DNA from: Nymphaea colorata | Lineage: Eukaryota; Streptophyta; Magnoliopsida; Nymphaeales; Nymphaeaceae | Length of the DNA stretch: 64,000 nucleotides | NCBI RefSeq assembly: GCF_008831285.2 | Contig: NC_045148.1 | Span: forward strand, 6,763,001 to 6,827,000 | Direction: 5' to 3' | Part shown: positions 12,113-24,814 of the stretch, piece after piece | How the letters are laid out: every line of letters starts with the position of its first letter | How positions within the stretch are numbered: position 1 is the first letter of the stretch | Notes under the pieces: model-generated | Database searches by the model: none | What the model was told of the DNA's origin: nothing | What the model saw: the letters and a program-made list of their open reading frames with translations, nothing else | Made by a program: the position numbers and the translations under genes

Positions 12113-12662
12113 AAGAAACACCCACATCAGACCTAGTCTAGTAACTGGAGTGCACCTCAAAAAAAAAAATTGAAGAAAAGAAATTCTTCGACTCTGCTAT
12201 TGTTGATGACTCAGTCTTCATGGGATTCGAATATAAATCACCAATTTTCCAAGAATGAGGGAATTCCCTCCTGACCATGGAGTTTTTTTCGGTCGGCGAA
12301 AATTTACCACCTTAGGCACTTTATGTTACAAACTATCGCTTTCATCCTTTTCCGACGAACTTTTAGCCGGGAAGTTTGCCATGTGCTGAACGACGGTCAC
12401 AATTAAGATGTGTATCTCGTAGATGACATTTTAATTAAAGTGGCACTTATATAAGCAAGTGTCGCCATTATCGAATTGCATTATTGGGCCGACGCCATGT
12501 TCATAAAAGGCTATTTACCATACTTTTAGTCATTTTTCTAAATTAGTATTTAAATATAAACAATAAGTCACATACGTGCCACTGTTCACGGCCGGGCAGA
12601 TATTGTATAAACCGTAAGTCGTTACATTATCGAAACCTATATTGACATCAACGAAGTAACTT

Positions 12663-12850
12663 AGGTTGTGTTTGTTTATATGAGATCCTAAGATCTTAGA
12701 TTCATAGATTTAAAGGTTAGGCTTCCTCTATTTGATCTTAAATTCATAGTTTTAAATTTAAATCAGTCTGTTTAAATTGAGGATCTCTCAAAACAAACGT
12801 GTTTTTATGCACCATCAAATCTAAGATCCAAAGCTATCAAACAAAACTTC
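12663..12850. mobile_element. MITE-like element, family A copy 2
   Basis: The left end 'aggttgtgtttgtt' pairs imperfectly with the right end 'atcaaacaaaacttc'. The interior shares 'aaatctaagatcc' and related words with the element at 1955-2245, so both probably belong to one family. The copy is short (~188 bp) and diverged. Confidence 0.45.
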
Positions 12851-13887
12851 AATGTTCTCCTTTATTTGTTCGCGTAAAAAAAAAAAAGTCTAACTTAAAA
12901 TCGAAAGAGGGTATCAAATGTTGAGAATTTCGAAGAGGATGTAACCCCGAACAAAAAATCATGAATTATTGATTGGAAAACCCAGAACAAAAAATCATGA
13001 GTTATTGGTTGGAAATGATCAAAATGCTTTTATTGTGTGAATAATAAAAGATGCTCTTTTGAGAGGAAATTAAATTGGAAGGCAAGAAAAAATTCCTTTT
13101 TTAAATTATGAAACTGCTCCTTTATAAAACATAAACACAATCCTTCACATGGTAGCAGTGAAGAATGAGCACTTTAAGTGTAAATTTCAAACTTAAAAGG
13201 GGCACTCATATGCAAAAGAATAAAAGTTAATAAAAAAAATTTATATAAATAATGCAAATTTAATGGTCTAGTGTGGGCAATTGCCCACTCCAATTACAAC
13301 GCTGGCGACATAACATGGAAATCGCTACCTTCGGTATATAATTATCAAAAAAGAAAAAGACATTTATTCAATGGAATGTTAGGACATTTGGGCGGTGCTC
13401 CTTGACATCTGTCGGCAGCTCTTCCTTCGTCGGTGTATTTTATTTTTTCTTTCTTTGACCAAATATTCAGCGGAAGTGACTTCAAACCCTTTTCTCTCTC
13501 TTTCTCCTACTGCCTCTTTTTGCCTTTTTTTTTTTTTTTTTTTTGTGCAATCTAGCTGTATTTTTAAAAATTGATTTTTTAAAAATAAAGTAAAAAAATA
13601 ATCATTCAAAAGAGATGTGCGGCCTTTCTCCAATAATGGTGGTTGTTGATTTGTATTTTTATATTTCATTAATTGTCTCCAATAAATGAAGGGGGAATTT
13701 CCAGCCCGCATTATGCTGAACTCTTGGACCAGCCATTCCATAGCCGCCCACAACACGTCTCCTGGCGACGCGTCACGCAGCGGACGGCCCCATGCTCGGT
13801 GAGCCCGCGTGTGCATAAAACCAGAATGGGTCACAGAGCGAGGAAGTCTAGCTCGCTCTCTCTCCAGAGTTACTGTAGACCACGGCC

Positions 13888-15273
13888 ATGGATGTGAAAC
13901 ACCATCGCTGCACGTTGGTGAAGCCGGCGGAGAGCCTCCGCCGGAAATTCCGGCTCAACATCTTCGACAAGAAGGCCTCCGACCTGCACATCGCCGTCCT
14001 CTTCCTCTACAACAAACCCGGCACCTCTCCCAACTCCCAAATCATGCTCGGCCTCTCCAAGGCGCTTTCCTACTACCCCCAGCTCGCCGGCCGCCTCTCC
14101 GACGGCCACTTCGTCGTCGACGACGACGACTGCGGCGTCCCCGTCTTCGAGACGACGGTCACCGGCCAGCTCGACGACTTCCTCCCGCTGGAGCCCTCCC
14201 CTTCCCTCTACGACCTGCATCCGCACCCGGAGGGCTCCAATCCCATGCTCATGGTGCAGCTCAACCGGTTCGACTGCGGCGGGCTGGTGATCGGCCTCTG
14301 CGCCAGCCACAAGGTCGCGGACGGGCAGGCCATGAGCAACTTCTTCCTGTCCTGGTCTCAGCTGGTGAGGTCGCCGGAGACGGAGCTCGACCGCCGGCCC
14401 ATCCACGACCAAGAGTCCCTCCTTGTCCCCAGGAACCCGCCGGTCTGCAGCCACCCCCACGAGAGGATCGAGTTCTCGGACTCCCCACCGCCGGCGGGCG
14501 ACACCGCTGACGTGAGCGACAAGATCCACAATCTCGTCGTCAACTACTCATGGGAATTTGTAAACGAACTCAAGAAGAGGGCTTCATCCGCCACCAGCCC
14601 CGCCGGGTTCCAGCCCAGCACCTTTGCCTGCCTCCTCTCCCACGTCTGGAGGAAGGTGAGCATCGCCCGCGGCCTGCGGGACGACGAGGTCACGTCGGTG
14701 CGGGTGCTGGTGAACGGCAGGCCCCGGCTGGGAATCGCACCCGAGTTTTTTGGGAACGTGGTTCTGGACGCGTATCCGAAGACCACGGTGGAGGAGCTCG
14801 TGAAGGTAAAGTCTTCTTCTATGGCCGGACTGGTAAAAAGAACGTCATGCTACCACCTTTCCAACATCCGTTTTCTGACATCTCTTTGTAATTGCATTGC
14901 CTTTTAACAGGAGGGAGTTGGGTATGGCGCAAGATTGATCAAGGAGGCTGTCGGAAAAGTTGATGGCGACTACTTCCAGTCTTTCATCGACTTTGGGGAG
15001 GTGAACAAGGAGAAGGAGCTGGTGCCTTCACAGGACGTAGGCGACAACTTCTTGAGCCCAAACTTGGAGGTGGATAGCTGGTTGGGCTTCCGCTTTCACG
15101 AGGTGGACATGGGGGCGGGGGCGCCCTACGCCTTCCGCCCCTCTTGGATCCCCATGGAAGGCCTTGTCATCTTCGTCCCTGCGCCTTCTGAAAAGGGCGG
15201 CGTCGATCTCATAATCACGCTCTTCAAGGAGCACGCAGAGATGTTCAAGAAGATTGCGCACTTCATTGACTGA
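13888..15273 (+). CDS. BAHD acyltransferase, probably an amine (agmatine/putrescine-type) hydroxycinnamoyltransferase; copy 2
   Basis: A close paralogue of the gene at 7492-9635, in the opposite orientation. Two exons: 13888-14805 (306 codons) and 14911-15273 (120 codons plus stop), 426 aa. The intron is 105 bp, in the same position and phase 0 as in copy 1, with splice sites GTGAAG|GTAAAG and TAACAG|GAGGGA. The catalytic motif is HKVAD (141-145), and the DFGWG position reads DMGAG (372-376). The conserved 'SKALSYYPQLAGRL' segment sits at 57-70. The coding exons are strongly GC-rich against an AT-rich background. A weak TATA-like word 'gcataaaacc' lies about 70 bp upstream of the start. Between the HxxxD histidine and aspartate the copies differ (WMA versus KVA), which could affect acceptor choice. 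The acyl acceptor is an inference from clade resemblance. Confidence 0.92.
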
Positions 15274-17167
15274 TAGCGCCATTGTTTTCCCAGAGATTTT
15301 GCACTCTTCTTCTGATGCTGAGTTAATTAATGCATTCGTGCTTGCTCTTTTTCTTCTTTTTTTTTTTAATCAAAGAAGAGCCAGTTGTAATAACAGACAC
15401 AGAGTAATCAATGCAATTCCATACGTTATAAGCCTAAGGTTTTACTGGTCAAAGAGGCGCCTGCGTGCACCAAAAAATTAAAATTGAAGTAGATGATGGT
15501 TGGGTATTTTACAAATTTTTTAACAACTAATATTTTTTGGATTTTTAAATTTTTATAACTCTTTTTTATTTATATAACTCTACAGTTAAAGGTATTTTGA
15601 TCATTATATATAATGGTTAGACCTGGGCGTCAGGCGGCCTGGTCCAAGAGTTTGACCTGGGTCGATCTAATACCGAGCCGGGTCCAGCCTGATTAAAATT
15701 AAAAAAATATTTTTTAAATATAAAATAAATTTTTAAAAATATAAAATATTATGAAGCTTATCGAGATCATTGTGGTGAGGAGGGTCTTAAGGTCTCGTCT
15801 CTATCCTAATTTACAGGCATCATTCGGGGTCTTGAGGCGTTTGCGCCATGGATCACTCTATTTGAAACATTAATTCAATGTTGGATTTGAATTGGATTTG
15901 AATGGACTGGATCTATGTTGGATTTGAATGGCCTGGCTTTAGTTGTTATCTGGGTCAGCTTCACGAAACCCCGGGTCACTATTTTATAGTCGATTAAAAA
16001 TTTATTAACTATATATTTAATGTCCCACAAAAAAAAAAATTAGGTCTTCGCCTAATGGTGTTATTTTGAGAAATAAATACATAGAACAAGCGTTTCTTTT
16101 TTGGGGTGGGTTGGTGAGGGAGAGAGGAGAGCTTCACCAACCAAAGAACTCTGCCCTTCATCTCTACAAGATTCCCCAGCTTTGACTTTAAAAGATAAGG
16201 AGATAAGACCACTTTGGACTCATGGTGGCGCCCATAGTTAAATTTATTAATTGACTTACAGACGAATCAAACATCAGATAAAAAGAACTCTCCTTTGTGC
16301 AAGTACAAGTGCATGTCAATGTTTCTATATTTTACTGCTGCCTTTTCTTTCATGTGGTCACGTACAATATATTCTACTTTTTCTAGTCTTTTCTTCTTCA
16401 TCGGCTGCAAAAAAAAAAAAAAAGTCTTTGGCTTTTCCTTTTTTTCTGACCTTGTTTAAACTGGGGATGTATGACCCTTCATATAATTGACTCCTGCCCT
16501 TCTTTCTATTCAAGAAGCAGCGTTAAACTCGAAGGAAAATGATGTGATGATTTCTATATGTAGTGATAGGAAACGACATGCACATGTGAGAGGAAATGGA
16601 GTGCATGTGCGTGTGTGTGTGGTGGTTGTGCAATCAACGACAAAGCTCCTCATGTTGTATTCAATGAATATAATTATTCAATTCTTGCAATTCAACTTGC
16701 CTTTTGAGAGAAAACAAATATAAAATCTAATTTATTGATGTTACTCTCAGCCATTTAGTGTGTATTCTACGAGTTTATGACATTTTCGCTAGTGTTGAAA
16801 TTTTTGACATGTTTGCTTCAGCAGAACTAACGTTTTGTGATTGAAGCGGTCGTGAAGGTAAAGGTCAAAGACGAATTTAATTAAGATATGCCTTATCTAC
16901 CTTGACCAACGTTTATCTCTTCCTTCTCTTTTCTTCTTTTTTTTTTGTCGCTCAGATTTGACAATTTGATGTGATATTTTCCTTTTTAATGTATTGCTGG
17001 AAATCTGGAGCAAACGTGGATATCTTGTCTGCGGTAGACTTGAAAAAGACATAATGGTTGGTGGCCCCAAGAAAGAGACTCAGCACATCGGTTACTTTGA
17101 AGGGCATCGCGTGGATTAATCTAAAAAAAACATTTGGTGAACCAAGCATTTAATTTTACATTGTTTC

Positions 17168-17287
17168 TGTAAAAATTATTAATTCTATATGGAATGTGCT
17201 CAGTTTATGTAAAAATTATTAATTTTATATGGAATGTGCTCAGTTTATGTAAAAATTATTAATTTTATATGGAATGTGCTCAGTTTA
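17168..17287 (+). repeat. Tandem repeat, three copies of a 40 bp unit
   Basis: Units start at 17168, 17208 and 17248 and read 'tgtaaaaattattaattN' followed by 'tatatggaatgtgctcag' and 'ttta'. The only difference seen is C in the first copy and T in the other two. Near-identity points to recent local amplification. Confidence 0.95.
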
Positions 17288-17325
17288 GATTCTCATAGAT
17301 GATGCTTGCTCCCTTTCATTTCTGT

Positions 17326-17478
17326 GGATGCTACTTTTTAGATTGGTTGGCAGGCGAAGATATGATATACACGATGCTCAAATTGAAGGGTGTACCATAG
17401 AGCTACACATTCCAAACCAATCTTTGACCTTGAAAAGAGAAAAAAAGGGTGGCTTTCGCCTCTCGCATATCACTTAAA
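17326..17478 (+). repeat. Dispersed repeat family B, copy 2
   Basis: Ordered similarity to 4249-4388: 'ggatgctact', 'aattgaagggtgtaccata', 'gaccttgaaaagagaaaa', 'gggtggctttcgcctctcgc'. It is diverged and non-coding. Confidence 0.5.
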
Positions 17479-20400
17479 ACATGCTTAAGTGTGTCTTTAT
17501 ATAACCATCTTTTATGACTTTTCTTAATATTAATGGCCATACTTTTCATATCAATCAGATACTTCTGTAATAAGAATTATACTTTTTATAAAAACAAGCT
17601 ATCAAATCAGAGTTAATTGGTAAACCTTGATGCCCAAAAAATAAAATAAAGAGCTAGTTAGCTTTTCTTACTAGAGAAATGAAAGATGTTAGCAACTTGT
17701 TTTCAGATTTCAATATTATCTTCCACTGAATTACTTTTCAACTGATCCTCTCTCTCCTCACCTAGCGAGGGAAAATTTGATATATGGAAATTGGAGCTTA
17801 CTTTTTTTTTGTTTAGTTTGGAGACGACAACCGATCTCTTCATGCGTTTCTTTTGACAGTTTTAGTAAAAAGGAGCCCATTAACAAAAAAAAAATATTAA
17901 GTGTTACTTATTTTCAAAACTATAAAGAAAAACAAGCATTCAAATGAAAATTTCTAAATTCTATAGCAAGAACGAGTCCACTATGAGAGTGACCCGCTCT
18001 GGTCCATTATGAAAATGAAAGGTTTTGAATCTCCGAGCGTCCAAATCGTGATACTGCTCGTTTCTTGGCAAACGTGTCTTCTATAGAGTGGTAGGAAGAC
18101 AATTTCAATCAAACATCAAGCCAAAGTCCATAGAATTTTCCAAGGGACTGAGTTTTCTCGACGTCAGATTTTTTGTAAAGGTCCATACACGATCTTTGGC
18201 AATCCGTTTGACAATAGTAACAGTCATCACGTATAGATTTATGAGATACTTTCATGAATCTACATCGATATTTAATGTAAATACATAGAAAATTTATATA
18301 CTATCATTGTTATCAAATAATCCCTTATGCATCACTTATACAAAATAAATTTAACCATCATCTCAATAATGTAATGCAACTTATGAGTGCTAGAATCAAG
18401 GGTAGCTTCCAGGAGTTATTGCTCTCTCTCCTATTTTGAAAAAAAAAATTTGTTTGTGATTTAAAAATAAATAAATTTAACCCCTACAAAAATTTTGGAA
18501 AATAAAATTTGGCCTCCATAAGACATTATGTGATGTGATGGAAATTGTCTTGAGATTTGTCAATATGGCAGATCTGGCCCGCAGCCGCCCTTATATGATT
18601 GGGTTTTGTAAATCCAAATCTGGCTACATGGTGTATCCCAATTGGTAGAATATTCCTTGGGGTTATTCCGTGCTTGGAAATAAAAATGAATAAATATAGT
18701 GATATTTTTATTCTTCGTCACCATAAATAAAAATAAAGAAAAAAATAATGAATGGTGTGAATGAGCGAATGACTCGACTTGACCCATTGAATGGTGGGTT
18801 CACAATCCACTACCTTAACCCACTTGGCTGCAGCCCGCCCCACCCTGGATCAACCAAACTTAATTTGATTAACCTACTCTGTCTTACATCTTTAAACCCT
18901 AACCATGTTAGGGTTTTCAACTTAATTTCCTTGCAACCCTACATGCAGGTGAAAAGGGCCCCATTCTTTTTCCATTACCTCACAATCAAGAAGATTGATG
19001 CCTACATAAACAGTAAAAGAAATTAAGGAGAAAAACAAGAAGAAAAAACTTTACAATATATATATATATAGAACGTTGCTAACAAAAACCCTAACTCTCC
19101 AGTAGGTTATTTCACGCTAGCTAATTCATAATCAGGCGGTAATTCTCTCAACTCTCTAGGATAATATTGAATGCATTCTACCAATTGATATTCTGCCTCA
19201 CACAAGAGGAAGACCTTAACTTGATTAAATTCCTTGGTTTCATATCTTTAAACCCTTATCATGGTTGGCGTCTTGAACTAGTTAAGAACATCAAATTAAA
19301 AGAAGTGCAGTTCAGGTCGGAAGATGTCCGATTAATAAAGTAGGAATCTGCCAGTAAAGTTGAATTTTTTCTTATTGTGATTAAGAGTCGTGCCCACGCT
19401 GTGTATAATCAGACTGTATCACGTCCAGAGTACCGCACCGGTATATTTCCTTCAAGCCCGTCAGAACAAGCATGCAATCAGATTGGTTATATTAGAGTTT
19501 TCGGAAGAGTTTTGTTAATTTTAGTTGAACCAATTTCAGATGTAACACGTAAACAAAACTTGTTGAGTGGGTTTGGATCTTGATAGATATCTTGCATAAT
19601 TCGATCGTACAAATCATACGTATACAACAAATTCAGAATTTAGTTCAGCAACATAAATATAAGAAAGCTTACATTGTTTTGTCCCTAGAGAGAGTGTGTA
19701 TGTAGTATAGTAGTAGTGCTCTTCATTGGAGGATGATAGCATCGGATGATTCTTGACGAAATTTTCCTTAGTCAGACCTAAAAGTAAGACAATTGTTCCA
19801 AGTTGAATCTCAATGGATAGGCGGAACTCAACACTCAATTAAGTGGTCAGATTTACTAATGGATCACCAGGTTGAGAAATTTGCTGCTTGATGAAAGGTA
19901 AAGAAATGAAGCTTCAAGAAACATCAATGAAATCTCTGCTACCTGGTGTTTTGCTACGCATTTAACATAAGATTTTTATCCATTCAGTAATTCATACTAC
20001 CTTCAAGGCTACAATTTATTTGCATCCACAAGTTGCAACTTCGTGTTTTTTCTTTTCTTTTTGAAAGACCAAACATTTGGGCCCTTGTACACAAGTATCC
20101 TGCACCTTTTACTAGCAATTTAGGCAAATCAATGAACGTTATGAAGCCTTAAAAGTTAAATAAGCGCTTGAAGAATCTTACAGAAAGGAATTCCAACTTT
20201 TACCCGTTTAAGACGCCTAGGTGAAACTTGATATCCTTATTGCTGACTGGTAAACTTGACTAACTTTCGGCATGTCACCTGGAAGAAATATTGGCATATA
20301 TAAATAAAAGGAAGAAATGCATATAGCAAGTATACTGAAAATAACCACTTTTATGACATTAATATATTAGATAAAGCATGTCATACCACTTTTGAAGGTC

Positions 20401-20548
20401 GCCCCAACATTTTTGGGGAAATGACTCATCAAAATTAGGTTATTGAAGGTAGAACCAATCTGTTGTAAAATACACAACTTTAAAGTTTAGAAAGAATTAC
20501 AAGTTCACAAAGGGCACAACACCAGCTATATACAAGAATCCGATGGTG

Positions 20549-23500
20549 TCAGCAGTAGAACATCAGCTTCTTCACTTTGTCATCTGGTTTGGGCAATGGA
20601 ATAGTCACCAATGGAGGTGCAGGCCTTGAGAGAGCGAATCTGGAGGGACTTGAGCTCATTGCCGCAGACACAGCTCTTTCAAGATACATTCTACCACGAT
20701 ATGCAGCAAGATGAGCGTAGTAAGCTGGTGGTACCAATGAGACAGGCTTTGTGCATCTAACAAAAGTGTAGCACAAGTTGTGTATCAGTTGCTGTAGTTC
20801 ATCAGAACTGAAATGACTCTCGTCCCAAAGAACATGGTAGTGAGTTGGTCGGCTGGTACCTCTCACCCCAGAGTGACTACAGAGAAAAAAATCAAACTCC
20901 CTTGGATGTGTGATCACTGTATCCACGACTGTTCCAGGTGGAATGTTTCCATGACTGTTAGCAATTTTGCTGTTCAGCTCATCAAGAAACAGTCTGGTGT
21001 GATGCCTTTTTTGGACAACCACAAAAGTTATGGACGGGTTGTAGTCAGGAACCCTCTGACAAGCTGATTTGATAGCCTTCAGCTCCTCCTGCAACACTTT
21101 GTAGAACTGGGTCTCGCTGACTCCATCTCGGAAGAAAATTATTCTTTTGGGATGTTGGCCGATCCCGTGGCAGAAATCATCCAGCAATTCTTCCACCATT
21201 TCCTGTAGATCTAGAATGATTTCCTGTCTATGCCTTTGAGATCTCATCCTCGATATGTATTTATTTGCAAATGGCCAGTTCATGCTACCAACCACAGCTG
21301 CAATGGACGGACTGTAGTCATCAAGTGGATGGGGATGAGTCACATCGGCACCCATAAACATTGCAGGCTCATCATCAGCAAACAAACGGGGGTTTTGCCA
21401 AGGCAGGGGATTGAACAATGCCACTGTGCTTCCACCAGCCTTGGCATTTATTTTCAAGGCTAAATTGGTCAGGAACTGGGGACTCAACCTGCTCAGGTTG
21501 GGGTATAGACAGCACTGACTTATAACACCTATTTTTGTTTCTGCAATACGTTTCAAATCAGCATAACCTTTGTGCTTTTTCTCCATGACGCAGATGACCA
21601 GCTGCAGATTACCAGATGCAGCTTCTTGGACATCTCTCAGTATGGTTTCAAGCCTGGAGGCATTGTTCAGTGCTTGAATCTGCTCAAACTGTGGCCGCCT
21701 TATGGTCATTCGGTTTAGAGTAATACCTAATTTCTCACATCTCTGAGCAAGCTGGAAAATAAATCTGGGAATACACGAATGCTGTTGAGGGGTGCCCCCA
21801 AAACTTACGAGCGCCCATCTGTTGATCCTCACGGCCTCCAGGACGTGGCTGTCAATCATATTCCATTGACGATCCTGGTTAGATGGGATTATGTCCCTAA
21901 CGCGACCATTGTTGCCAAGCCTCAACCGGGGAGGACTAAGTAATCTTCCGTTTAACTTGGTCATTTCTTGAGAAACATGCAGCCTAAACCCTTTTGCATA
22001 TTTAAGACTGCCCATGAACAGAAAGCATCAGTCTAGCTGTTCTCTACGTGCAAACTACAATGAACATGTTGCCGATCATAGATTTTGTACACAAACAATA
22101 ACAAAAGGAGTCACCAGAAACAGGCAGAAGGAAACCAGGTGCAAACCATAAATAGAATGTTGTTCATCATATATGTTGCGCACAATTAAAAACAATAGGA
22201 AAGACATAAAAAGTAAGGCAGAAAGAAACCAGTATTTGAATTGAATTTTAAAGGGAGAGACAGAGAAATTTCCCCTAGTCTTTTTGAAAAGATAAGACCA
22301 TGACAAAAACATTGAGAAACCAAGATTCACCAACTGATGGCAATTTCCAGAGCATGCATTTTACCTTGTTGGTCCAACATCTCCATGCATGAGACCATTG
22401 ATAATCCCCATTCTTTCCCTCGGTTTCTGGCAGCCCAACTGAAGGATCTTCCTGGTCTGTTCATCAGAGAGCTTGCTAATGTATTTCTGGCCCTCACAGA
22501 CAATGCAGAGCTCCATTGGAATATAACATGGTTTGGTTCTGCTGATCTGCAAGCATGGCAAATTCCGGAACTGGATGTCATGGTTGTAGTGCTGTTTGAA
22601 GTAATCCACCACCCTTAGCAACTCCCCATCCTTACTCTCGAATCTTAAATTCTCTGTCGTTTCACTGGTTAAGCTAAAAACTCTAAACCTTTGATCAGTA
22701 TCCCTGTGGCACACAAAGATCCGGATGTTCCTTAGGGCCTTCTCAACCTCATTCCTCTCTTCACCCATCAGAGTTCTTGTCTTCCTCTGGGACAAATCCC
22801 TCAGAGAGTTAAAACGCTTTTGAAGATACTGAATAATGCTAATGCTCTCATGGAAAGCTGCCACCGAGAAATTAACATTGAGGGCAAGACCTTGTTGTGT
22901 TGGTCGAAGGCTTTGAAAGAATCCTCCCAATCCAACAGCTCCTCCACCAATGCTCCTCTCCTCCCCCATTGACCTTGAATAGAAAGACCTGTTTATTGGT
23001 ATGCAGTTCTCGGTTGGATACTCCCTGAGAACAACATCTAAGGCATGAAGGTATTCTTGAGGAAGAGGGACATGATGCTCTTCATCACTTGCCAAGCAGC
23101 GAATCAAGTCTGTCCCATCGAGTCTTGATACCAGCTTGATGCTTACCTTGAAAAGTTTATGCCTCTGTGTCATATTGGAACATCCAGTGGATGAGGAGGC
23201 AGGTAAGGGCAGATTGACAAGGAAATCCAGCCTGTCGCTCTGAAACCTGATGGGGCTATAGAGGTTTCTTCTACCATCAAAGACTGGGAAGCTGCCAGAA
23301 AAAAGTGAGTTCTCCTCGACAAAATTTTGTTTGATGAGCCTTGAGATCTCTTTTGATGGTGCCGGAGATATTTTGATGTCATAGTGGAACACTGGCAGGG
23401 AAGAATCAAATTCAACCAGGAAATGGTTTGCAACAAGACGAACTGGAATTCCTTGCTTTCCACCAGAATCAGGTCTCTTCATTGCCACCAACAGCTGAAA

Positions 23501-23583
23501 ATGTGTGTCCAGCTGTTGTTTCCCATAAGAAACAGCATCAACTTCTTGAATTGTGTTAACTTGATGCATTATCTCATCAACAG
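20549..23583 (-). CDS. AGO7: ARGONAUTE 7 (AGO7/ZIPPY/SHL4 type)
   Basis: This is the Argonaute that binds miR390 and cuts TAS3 transcripts to start tasiRNA production, controlling leaf polarity and phase change. Coding exons: 23583-22365 and 22007-20549, joined by CAACAAG|GTAAAA and GGGCAG|TCTT, restoring the frame as ...GPT-S-LKY. From the ATG at 23569 the protein is 887 aa. Layout: N domain ~31-180, linker ~205-240, PAZ ~241-357, MID ~430-560, PIWI ~560-870, ending in the family's 'LMFYC'. The catalytic DDH triad is intact: D623 (GADVTH), D696 (FRDGVS), H834 (AYYAHL). AGO7 rather than AGO2 is indicated by 'ANHFLVEFDSS', 'PSKEISRLIKQ', 'FDGRRNLYSP' and 'DRLDFLVNLP'. A splice acceptor (TTTTTAAG|CT) lies just before the start, so an upstream exon exists. 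The usual low-complexity N-terminal extension is not seen and may be lost or lie in an unfound exon. Confidence 0.93.
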
Positions 23584-24814
23584 CTTAAAAAGACAGAGAA
23601 TAACAAAAATTCAGGAAATTGCCAGGAGTGTATTCACTGCAAACCCTACTAACTTTGGCTTGAAACACTAATTATTTATTTAAGAAGAAAAAGGAAAAGA
23701 GGAGTCGATGACTGTCAACACCCAGTACACTTAAAAGGAAGTAAATTGTGAAGGAAAATATCTTCTATTATCAAAAAAGGAAACAAGGATGGAAATATGA
23801 TAACAGAGAAATATGACAGCTATAAAAAAGTTAAATATGTGAATGATGAAAGTGCTTCCATGTTAATTTAACGAAGCCACAACGTCAATTACACTGTCAG
23901 AAAATGACGCTCTGTAATATCTAAAATTACCAGAACAGAGTTGGTAAAACAGATGATACAATAAATGAAATAGATATGCTACTATTTCAGATGGAAATTC
24001 ACCCGAACTTTGCACGTTCACTAGACACAACATGAAAAAGAGCATAACATGAGACTACGTATCTCCATTCCATTATCTCAATCTGGGTAAAACTCCTCTG
24101 AAAAAGCAAATTTCAAACTTCAAAGTTCAGAGTTGACAAACATTTTCTGAATTTTATCCTTAATAACATTTCCATGCATCTAACTAGGTCATATATTACA
24201 CAAATGTATCTGAAAAAGTTAAAAGGTGCTTGGCTTTTCAGTTTCCACTTAAAACTGTCAAGCCAATAAAGAAAAGGTGTGGATGCAATAGCCTGATTTG
24301 TCCACAGAATTAAATCTTTCAGTAAGTTCAAGCTGGAACTCAGCTATCCCAACTTGCATTTCTTCCTTCCTTTTTTTTTTCTGTGTCTCCCGATTCCATC
24401 TTCGAATCCTGGTTGCCTACAGCCTGTGTAACTGGTGTGTGACACCAATAAACTTCCTGAGACCCAGCAAGACGCTTTCTTTGTCACTTTTTAGAGTTTA
24501 CCTGATGCAAAGGTCTGAGCAGCATCAAACTAATCAAAACCAACTTCCTTTTATTTTAAACTTGGATTCAGAGTTCAAATATTTGCCGCTTGGAAGACAT
24601 GTTAATTTGTTCTTCAATTTTTAGATTTTAAAAAATGCTTTGATATATGTAACTGAATTGTATATATGATTAATAAGGAAAAGTGGTGAATCCTTCTCTA
24701 ACATAGAGTTCTGATATGTTATAAAATAGCAGCCAATGGTAAGCACCAGAGAATTAATTAACAAGGCTGGGAAAAGCACTTGACACCAATGCTGTCTGTA
24801 TTGCATAGGTTGCA

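Larger units (their letters stand above)
9957..13810. other. Intergenic region between the divergent BAHD genes
   Basis: About 3.9 kb of AT-rich DNA separates the two promoters. It holds the MITE-like elements at 11691-12112 and 12663-12850 and long homopolymer runs (for example T runs at 13528-13544). The remaining open frames, such as 10997-11386 minus and 13379-13834 minus, show no domain and no homology that I recognise. Confidence 0.5.
15274..20548. other. Intergenic region between BAHD copy 2 and AGO7
   Basis: About 5.3 kb without a recognised gene. It holds the 3 x 40 bp tandem repeat at 17168-17287, repeat family B copy 2, a GC-richer patch at 15620-15700 ('gggcgtcaggcggcctgg') that looks like a transposon end, a short (TA)n at 19057-19070, and poly-A/T runs. 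A minus-strand frame at 16952-17149 (65 codons) has a balanced composition but no recognisable domain. The last few hundred bases should include the AGO7 3' untranslated region. Confidence 0.5.

Noticed and set aside
13809..14529. Long alternative frames of 219-233 codons on both strands over BAHD copy 2
   Set aside because: They are shadows of the GC-rich BAHD exon. The Arg/Pro/Gly-rich translations match no family.
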